From contig JBNKVT010000006.1 in NCBI GenBank assembly GCA_050299335.1, positions 12,302-76,301 of the forward strand: 64,000 bases of DNA. The letters run 5' to 3'. This DNA comes from JBNKVT01 sp050299335. GTDB taxonomy: Bacteria > Pseudomonadota > Alphaproteobacteria > Rhodobacterales > Rhodobacteraceae. Both the position numbers and the translations under genes were made by a program. Below are positions 58,801 through 64,000 of the stretch, one piece after another. Every line of letters starts with the position of its first letter. Within the stretch, counting starts at the first letter, position 1. Below the pieces are notes generated by a model that ran no database searches, was not told the origin of the DNA, and was given only the letters and a program-made list of their open reading frames with translations.

Positions 58801-59229
58801 TCGATCGTCGGGGCCGTGGACGCGCTGAGCGGCTCGGGCGTCAGTTTCGAGCATGTCGAAAGCGACTTCCGCATCCTGCCGGAACGAATCGTCGTGGACC
58901 GGGCCCATGCGATTTCAGCCTCCCTGGGGGTGACGATGAACGGAACATATGCGCCGCGGTCCGGAAAGCTGGACCTCGAAGGCGTGGTCTCGCCCTTCTA
59001 CTTTATCAACGGTGCCTTCGCACAGATCCCGCTACTCGGCCGCATTCTGGGCGGGCGGAACGGCGAGGGGCTGATCGGGGTGAACTACGCGCTGGCCGGC
59101 ACCCGCGACAATCCGCGCATCGCAGTCAATCCGGTCTCGGGATTGACACCCGGCGTATTGCGCGAGATTTTCCAGCGCCGCCCCGAGGCGGCCTTCAGCC
59201 CCGAAGCGATTGCGCGCCAGAAACAGTGA
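55891..59229 (+). CDS. Large AsmA/YhdP-like envelope protein with DUF3971
   Basis: A 1112-aa AsmA-superfamily protein, a class now thought to move phospholipids between membranes through long beta-sheet grooves. An N-terminal membrane span (KAVMFVAIMAVFALMVL, about 36-52) is followed by DFEVDIPFLSARMEQRIEDRIGGNVEIG, typical of the DUF3971 entry, and a long repeating beta-rich middle. The C-terminal AsmA_2 region contains SGKLDLEGVVSPFYFINGAFAQIPLLGRILGG, then a Pro/Ala tail. Its stop overlaps the queA start (GTGAGACTT), so the two are coupled. The lipid-transport role is inference. Confidence 0.87.
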   Translation: MLHLRMREGALSRTGHPWLVRACFFVLREAGSVLSKAVMFVAIMAVFALMVLDDFEVDIPFLSARMEQRIEDRIGGNVEIGAIRFSLGSGERPAGVSLINVALQNEAGATMLTAPEIRSDFAMIDLAKGKLRPQSFAVSGAKLYLRRDANGRISMALGDDVPGADKLPGHGIPDMRRLGSVAEVAALPLLEQLQVVSFDDISVSYEDLLTGNRWSADHGRVEIRRTDGGVSGVMEAGFSRSGDTPTHVFVRADQRADGSNAVLAEFFDAAPTDIADHVAALDWLRIIDAPAKGNLTLELDAEGQLTAFNGAIALDEGRVRPEGTQEIGFESARSHFSYDPAAQLFTVDNLSVATSVADIASRGSVRLTPGETGGIAALTGQMRITALNIRKLDVFPQDLSFERGEITARATLDPFRIDIGEIVLFDSGNRLIADGSVRAAPEAWQVAVNLRAEGIAHDRLLAYWPLALKPKTRTWLEENIQAGTITRLQAGLRTTEDKPDLLLEARFEDATARVLRSMPPVTGASGRVSVAENAVRVTVDAGLTTPPSGAPIDLAGTVFEVPDTRPKPATGIAHVRATGGIPGILSLLDLEPLNLISKLGQSPDFATGRAEATARLEFPLQKGLPPEAVIVAADATLTDLEVPNLIPNRPVSAERLHLAATNTDLRLSGIAEISDIPFDFTFARALGPEADPVAHFDGTFPMSPATLAALGAALPTGLVRGETEGRLQLALEKDVAPQFTLLGDVGPLAISVPSLSYGKSAGRGSGVVELTGSLGETPQIDRLRLEAPGLLAEGRIDLAGAGLRSAEFSRLRVGGWLDAPVRLDVANRQVRISGGTVDLRNFNRGGAGSSGPGYQISLAPVDLIVTDGIALRGVEGEFTTAGGLKGRFNGRVNGGARVAGIVQRGNKVYLYADHAGQALKDAGLFEGGRGGELRAALLPDAQTGGYNGLLMVSNIRVSNAPVLAEILSVASIVGAVDALSGSGVSFEHVESDFRILPERIVVDRAHAISASLGVTMNGTYAPRSGKLDLEGVVSPFYFINGAFAQIPLLGRILGGRNGEGLIGVNYALAGTRDNPRIAVNPVSGLTPGVLREIFQRRPEAAFSPEAIARQKQ

Positions 59230-60305
59230 GACTTTCCGATTTCGACTATGACCTCCCGGAGCGCCTCATCGCACTCCGCCCGGTCCGCCCGCGCCCGGCC
59301 GCGCGGCTTCTGGTCTCCGGGGACGGGCCCTTGCGCGATACCCACGTGCGCCATCTTCCCTCCGTGCTCCGCCCCGGAGACCTGCTGATCTTCAACGACA
59401 CCAAGGTCCTGCCCGCACGTCTGAGTGGCGTTCGGCGGCGCGAAACGCCCCATGGTTCGGGAGTGGCCCGGATCGATCTTACCCTGACCGAACCGGGAAC
59501 CGACGGCAGTTGGACCGCCCTGGCACGGCCGGCGAAAAGACTGCAGGCAGGCGACGTGATCCGGTTTTCCGAAAGCCTTTCAGCAAGCGTTCAGGGCCCA
59601 CCCTTCGAAGGTGCCGTGCACCTGTCCTTTGATACTGGCGGCGAAGATTTCGAGACCAGCCTCTCGCGGCATGGCGCAATGCCGCTGCCGCCCTATATCG
59701 CCGGAAAGCGCCCGCCCGACGCGGCGGATATGGAGGATTATCAGAGCGTCTTTGCCTGCCAGCCGGGGGCCGTCGCCGCCCCGACGGCCTCACTGCATTT
59801 CGACGAGGATCTGTTGGCGCGGCTGGCGGCGGCGGGGATCGAAGCGGCGCATGTGACGCTGCATGTCGGGGCAGGGACCTTCCTGCCTATAAAGTCGGAG
59901 GATGTCTCAGGCCACCGGATGCATGCCGAGCGGGGAGACGTCACCGAGGCGGCGGCATCGGCGATCATGGACGCCAAACGGCAAGGGCGGCGGGTGATCC
60001 CGGTGGGAACGACGGCGCTGCGGCTGATCGAGAGCGCGGCCACCGGGACAGGCGAAATGGGCGCGTGGCACGGGGAAACGGATATCTTTATCCGGCCCGG
60101 GTTCGAGTTCCGGATCGCTGACGGGCTGATGACCAATTTTCACCTGCCGAAATCGACGCTCCTGATGCTGGTCGCCGGGCTCATCGGCATGGAGCGGATG
60201 CGCGCGCTCTATGCCCGTGCGGTGGCTGAGGAGTACCGGTTTTTCTCCTATGGCGACGCGTGCCTGTTGTTTCCGGACCGGAGCCGGACCGCGGGCAAGG
60301 GTTGA
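59226..60305 (+). CDS. queA: S-adenosylmethionine:tRNA ribosyltransferase-isomerase
   Basis: Transfers a ribosyl group from SAM to preQ1-34 in tRNA, forming epoxyqueuosine. 359 aa, the usual length: MRLSDFDYDLPERLIALRPV at the N terminus (GTG start), LLIFNDTKVLPARL, PPYIAGKRPPD, LHVGAGTFLPI and MTNFHLPKSTLLMLV are family hallmarks. It overlaps the AsmA-like gene by four bases. Its partner tgt is at the other end of the window. Confidence 0.96.
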   Translation: MRLSDFDYDLPERLIALRPVRPRPAARLLVSGDGPLRDTHVRHLPSVLRPGDLLIFNDTKVLPARLSGVRRRETPHGSGVARIDLTLTEPGTDGSWTALARPAKRLQAGDVIRFSESLSASVQGPPFEGAVHLSFDTGGEDFETSLSRHGAMPLPPYIAGKRPPDAADMEDYQSVFACQPGAVAAPTASLHFDEDLLARLAAAGIEAAHVTLHVGAGTFLPIKSEDVSGHRMHAERGDVTEAAASAIMDAKRQGRRVIPVGTTALRLIESAATGTGEMGAWHGETDIFIRPGFEFRIADGLMTNFHLPKSTLLMLVAGLIGMERMRALYARAVAEEYRFFSYGDACLLFPDRSRTAGKG

Positions 60306-60466
60306 AGAACCGCAGGCCGCCGTCAGGCGCATCGGAATGGAGGCGGAGGCGGGCGACCGGCACGAGAACGCGCGGACTGCGCCGTTAACCGAATCTTGCT
60401 TTTCAGGGCGCAAGAGGGGTGATACCGCGGCGCTGACGCCCCTGACGAGAATTCGGATTCGGTTCA

Positions 60467-61753
60467 ATGCGCGAAACATTGCGATCCACCTGGCCGCTTT
60501 TGCTCGGCGTGCTGCTGCTGATGCTCGGCAACGGGCTGCAGGGCAGTCTTCTCGGCGTGCGCGGCGATATCGAGGGTTTTGGCGCGGCGACCATGTCCTG
60601 GGTGATGAGCGCCTATTTCATCGGCTTTCTGGCCGGCTCGCGGCTCAGCCCGAAACTGATCGCACGGGTTGGCCATGTGCGGGTCTTCGCAGCACTCGGC
60701 TCGCTGGTCTCGGCGGCCTTCATCCTGTACCCCGCGCTGCCCAACCCGCTGATGTGGTCGCTGATGCGGCTGGTGGTGGGGTTCTGCTTCGCAGGGATCT
60801 ACGTGACCACCGAAAGCTGGCTCAACGCCGCCTCGACCAACGAGACGCGGGGCCAGGCGCTGTCGCTTTATCTCATCGTGCAGATGGCGGGGATCATCAC
60901 CGCGCAGGGGCTTTTGAACGTTGCCGATCCCGGGGGGTACGTGCTCTTCGTGATCATGTCAGTGATGGTCTCGGTCTCGTTTGCGCCGATCTTGCTGTCG
61001 GCGGCACCGGCCCCGGGTTTCGAGGACACGCGGCGGATGCCGATCGCAACTCTTTACCGCGCCACGCCGCTGGGGGTTGTGGGGACATTCCTTCTGGGCA
61101 GCTGCTTCGCCTCGATCCTCGGCATGTCGGCGGTGTTCGGGGCGGCGCGAGGGCTGAGCGTGGCCCAGATCTCGGGCTTTGTCAGTGCCATCTATATTGG
61201 CGGCGCAGTGATGCAATTTCCCATCGGGTGGGTCTCAGACCGGATGGACCGGCGGATGCTGATTGTCGCCGCCAGCCTCGCCGGGCCACTGATCATTCTG
61301 GGACTGCTGCCGTTTTCGGGACATTTCTCGGTGCTGCTGGCCGTCGGATTTGCCATCGGCGGTATCATCAACCCGCTGTATTCATTGGTCGTGGCCCATG
61401 CCAATGACTATATCGAGGCGCAGGACATGGCCTCGGCGGCGGGCAGCATGATGTTTTGCCACGGGCTCGGGGCCATTGCCGCGCCGCTGCTGCTGGGTTG
61501 GGTGATCGAAACGATGGGGGCGGACGCCTATTTCGGTTTCATCGCGGTCAATCTCGGTCTGATCGCTGCCTATGGCGCCTATCGGATGACCCGTCGCCCG
61601 GCACGGTCGCTGGAGGAGCAGGGCGATTATACGGTGGTGACACCGCTCACCACACCGATGGCCGCGCTGGTAATCGCCGATGAGCTGGACATGGCAGACC
61701 CCGAGATGACGGCGGTGGTCGAGGGAGGCCGGCCACAGGACGCGAAAGACTGA
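60467..61753 (+). CDS. MFS transporter (YcaD-like)
   Basis: A 428-aa major facilitator with about 12 membrane spans in two halves. The conserved MFS loop is seen as GSRLSPKLIARVGHVRVF and as GWVSDRMDRRMLI between the halves. The long hydrophobic N-terminal part and GLAW-like motifs resemble YcaD-type drug/proton antiporters. A cytoplasmic tail of about 60 residues, acidic at the end, is unusual. The substrate cannot be told. The ATG at 60467 is the only good start; 161 bases without a gene precede it. Confidence 0.85.
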   Translation: MRETLRSTWPLLLGVLLLMLGNGLQGSLLGVRGDIEGFGAATMSWVMSAYFIGFLAGSRLSPKLIARVGHVRVFAALGSLVSAAFILYPALPNPLMWSLMRLVVGFCFAGIYVTTESWLNAASTNETRGQALSLYLIVQMAGIITAQGLLNVADPGGYVLFVIMSVMVSVSFAPILLSAAPAPGFEDTRRMPIATLYRATPLGVVGTFLLGSCFASILGMSAVFGAARGLSVAQISGFVSAIYIGGAVMQFPIGWVSDRMDRRMLIVAASLAGPLIILGLLPFSGHFSVLLAVGFAIGGIINPLYSLVVAHANDYIEAQDMASAAGSMMFCHGLGAIAAPLLLGWVIETMGADAYFGFIAVNLGLIAAYGAYRMTRRPARSLEEQGDYTVVTPLTTPMAALVIADELDMADPEMTAVVEGGRPQDAKD

Positions 61754-61820
61754 TACATCCGCTCTTGCATGACCGCGAATCCGTGGCAGAATTGTAAAAA
61801 ACAACGGTGGAGAGCGAGCG

Positions 61821-62390
61821 GTGACGGCAACCCCCGAAGAGATCATCAGCTACTGGATCGACGAGGTCGGCCCAGAGGGCTGGTACAAGGCCGAGGACGC
61901 GATGGACGAGACCATCCGGACGCGGTTTCTGGAAAGCTGGGAAGAGGCGCGGGCCGGCCGGCTCGACCACTGGCAATGTTCCCGGACCGGTGCGCTGGCG
62001 CTCCTGATCCTGTGCGACCAGTTCCCGCGCAACATGTTCCGCGGCGACGGGCGCTCCTTCGCCACCGATGCAAAGGCGCTGGCGGTGGCCAAGAAGGCCA
62101 TCGACAAGGGGTTCGACAAGGACGCCCCGATGCCCGAACGCATCTTCTTCTACATGCCGATGATGCATTCCGAGGCCGGTTCCGAACAGGACCATTCGGT
62201 GCGGCTGATCAAGCTGAATGCGCCAGAGAGCGACTACCTCTACCACGCAAGGGTCCACCGCGAGGTCATCCGCCAGTTCGGACGCTTTCCCTATCGCAAC
62301 GCGGCACTGGGACGGGTCTCGACCGCCGAGGAAGCCGACTATCTGGCGAATGGCGGCTATGCGTTGAGCAAGCGCCAGTTCGCCGGATAA
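61821..62390 (+). CDS. DUF924 family protein
   Basis: A 189-aa protein of the DUF924 family, small helical (TPR-like) proteins common in alphaproteobacteria. LILCDQFPRNMFRGDGRSFATDAKAL is the signature, and a C-terminal RQFGRFPYRNAALGR completes it. The start is GTG at 61821 with GAGAGCGAG upstream. Function unknown. Confidence 0.87.
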   Translation: MTATPEEIISYWIDEVGPEGWYKAEDAMDETIRTRFLESWEEARAGRLDHWQCSRTGALALLILCDQFPRNMFRGDGRSFATDAKALAVAKKAIDKGFDKDAPMPERIFFYMPMMHSEAGSEQDHSVRLIKLNAPESDYLYHARVHREVIRQFGRFPYRNAALGRVSTAEEADYLANGGYALSKRQFAG

Positions 62391-62478
62391 GTATTGACGC
62401 CTCGGGTATCCCGGCTAGGGTCGAAGGGAGACCGGTAATACTGGTTCAATGCTCAACTTTTTGCGGGAGACCCCTCCG

Positions 62479-63873
62479 ATGTCCGATTCCTCTTTCGATG
62501 TTGTGGTCATTGGCGCGGGGCCGGGCGGCTATATCGCCGCGATCCGGGCCGCGCAGCTGGGGCTGAAGACGGCCATCGTCGAGCGCGAGCATCTGGGCGG
62601 CATCTGCCTGAACTGGGGCTGCATGCCCACGAAGGCGCTGCTGCGCTCGGCCGAGGTGTATCACCTGATGGAGCGGGCCAGGGATTTCGGGCTGAAGGCA
62701 GACGGGATCGGCTATGATCTCGACGCGGTGGTCAAACGCTCGCGCGGGATTGCCAAGCAGCTGTCCGCAGGCGTCGGCCATCTGATGAAGAAGAACAAGA
62801 TCACCGTGCTGATGGGCACCGCGATGCTGGCCGGCAAGGGCAAGGTCGAGGTCAAGACCGATAACGGGGCCGAGACGCTGACAGGCAAACACATCATTCT
62901 CGCCACCGGTGCGAGGGCCCGCGACCTGCCGGGGCTGGAGGCGGACGGCAAGCGGGTCTGGGCTTACAAGCACGCGCTGATGCCACCCCATGAACCGAAG
63001 AAACTGCTGGTGATCGGCTCGGGCGCCATCGGCATCGAGTTCGCCTCCTTCTACCACACGCTCGGGGCCGAAACCACGGTGGTCGAGGTCATGGACCGCA
63101 TCCTGCCGGTCGAGGATGCCGAGATTTCGGGTTTTGCCAGGAAGCAGTTCGTCAAGCAGGGGATGACCATCCACGAGAAGGCGACGGTCAAGCAACTGGA
63201 TCGCGGCGCCGACAAGGTGACGGCGCATATCGAGGCCGGGGGCAAGGTCGAGAAGCAGGAGTTCGACACGGTGATCTCGGCGGTCGGTATCGTCGGCAAT
63301 GTCGAGGACCTGGGGCTCGAGGCGCTGGGGGTCAAGATCGACCGGACCCATGTCGTGGTCGACGAGTATTGCCGGACCGGCGTCGAGGGGCTCTATGCCA
63401 TTGGCGATATCGCCGGCGCCCCGTGGCTAGCGCACAAGGCGAGCCATGAAGGGGTGATGGTGGCCGAACTGATCGCAGGCGAACACGCCCATCCGGTCCG
63501 GCCCGAAAGCATCGCCGGCTGCACCTATTGCCACCCGCAGATCGCCTCGGTCGGGTTGACCGAGGAGAAGGCCAAGGCGGCGGGGCATGAGGTGAAGGTC
63601 GGGCGGTTCCCCTTCATCGGCAACGGCAAGGCGCTGGCGCTGGGAGAACCCGAGGGGATGGTGAAGACCATATTCGATGCCAAATCAGGTGAATTGCTTG
63701 GGGCGCATATGGTAGGGGCAGAGGTGACCGAGCTGATCCAGGGCTATGTGATCGGACGTCAGCTGGAGACCACCGAGGCCGAGCTGATGCAGGCGGTCTT
63801 CCCGCATCCGACCCTGTCGGAGATGATGCATGAAAGCGTTCTCGATGCGTATGGCCGGGCACTGAATTTCTGA
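62479..63873 (+). CDS. lpd: Dihydrolipoyl dehydrogenase
   Basis: FAD flavoenzyme (E3) that reoxidises dihydrolipoamide of the pyruvate, 2-oxoglutarate or branched-chain dehydrogenase complexes. 464 aa: FAD-binding GAGPGGYIAAIRAAQLG, the redox disulphide GGICLNWGCMPTKAL, NAD-binding VIGSGAIGIEFASFY, and the C-terminal catalytic HPHPTLSEMMHE. The start at 62479 follows CGGGAGA; an upstream ATG in the same frame adds a non-homologous leader. No E1 or E2 gene is in the window. Confidence 0.96.
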   Translation: MSDSSFDVVVIGAGPGGYIAAIRAAQLGLKTAIVEREHLGGICLNWGCMPTKALLRSAEVYHLMERARDFGLKADGIGYDLDAVVKRSRGIAKQLSAGVGHLMKKNKITVLMGTAMLAGKGKVEVKTDNGAETLTGKHIILATGARARDLPGLEADGKRVWAYKHALMPPHEPKKLLVIGSGAIGIEFASFYHTLGAETTVVEVMDRILPVEDAEISGFARKQFVKQGMTIHEKATVKQLDRGADKVTAHIEAGGKVEKQEFDTVISAVGIVGNVEDLGLEALGVKIDRTHVVVDEYCRTGVEGLYAIGDIAGAPWLAHKASHEGVMVAELIAGEHAHPVRPESIAGCTYCHPQIASVGLTEEKAKAAGHEVKVGRFPFIGNGKALALGEPEGMVKTIFDAKSGELLGAHMVGAEVTELIQGYVIGRQLETTEAELMQAVFPHPTLSEMMHESVLDAYGRALNF

Positions 63874-64000
63874 TACCGGAGCTTGTCTGAGCCGGGTGAA
63901 GCCCTGATGGGCGAGGTCATTTCCCTGAAGGTAGCTCTCCCGCCCGTCGCCTTCGCCTCCTTCGGAGGCTCGGCTCCCGTTGGGCCGGGGGCCGTGGCGC

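Noticed and set aside
63907..64000. An open frame from ATG at 63907 to the window edge
   Set aside because: Only 31 codons are visible, with repetitive Ala/Gly/Pro content and no ribosome-binding site; cannot be supported.

Overview
The window is chromosomal DNA from a GC-rich (mid-60s % by eye) alphaproteobacterium, most likely of the Rhodobacteraceae. The evidence is a hemN-fnrL-ccoNOQP-ccoGHIS block with two perfect FNR boxes, an IscR with a single cysteine, the hisD-UPF0262-LMW phosphatase trio, a tatABC-DUF815 run, and bactofilin next to an M23 peptidase. Nearly all of it is housekeeping DNA. I see no prophage, CRISPR array, resistance cassette or intact insertion sequence.

Layout. 1-5.6 kb: the 3' part of a peptide-type ABC binding protein, glpQ, an isolated sufT, a DUF1287 protein and tgt. 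5.6-16.2 kb: lon, a stand-alone DnaB-like ATPase, two tRNA-Val genes flanking a frameshifted histidine phosphatase, a GT90 glycosyltransferase, tRNA-Asp, a small DUF6614-like gene, gyrA and a PagL-like outer-membrane protein. 16.2-23 kb: a VOC protein, hisD-UPF0262-LMW phosphatase, glsA, hisA, DUF2147 and hemN. 23-31.8 kb: fnrL and the whole cbb3 oxidase region, including the tiny ccoQ and ccoS genes. 32-36.5 kb: tatABC, DUF815, an Ldh-family oxidoreductase and galM, tightly packed. 36.5-43.4 kb: rhlE between two copies of a double palindrome, a hydrolase, iscR-cysteine desulfurase-sufB, then an 0.8-kb repeat-rich scar with the tail of an IS481-type transposase, and tRNA-Thr. 43.5-49.4 kb: an orphan Fe(III)-binding protein, a divergent pair (DUF6502 plus a mini-lipoprotein against a von Willebrand A lipoprotein), a GGCT-like protein, an SGNH hydrolase and an aldo/keto reductase. 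49.6-64 kb: trpE, ppiD, bactofilin, an M23 peptidase, bcp, a large AsmA/DUF3971 protein, queA, an MFS transporter, DUF924 and lpd. The last 127 bases hold no gene I can support.

How the genes work together. FnrL probably senses oxygen and drives hemN, itself and the high-affinity cbb3 oxidase through the boxes at 23028 and 23914; ccoGHIS supply copper and assembly functions. IscR plus a likely Irr-type box control the Suf genes, but sufC, sufD and sufS do not follow sufB and sufT sits 36 kb away, so the usual cluster looks broken. Tgt and QueA, far apart, both serve queuosine synthesis.

The main points for a second look are: a low-GC patch inside the cysteine desulfurase gene; two families of about 112-115-nt paired-hairpin repeats, one of them present as inverted copies 26.7 kb apart; the DUF6502/mini-lipoprotein/VWA locus, whose two lipoproteins share an N-terminal motif; and the frameshifted phosphatase between the tRNA-Val genes.
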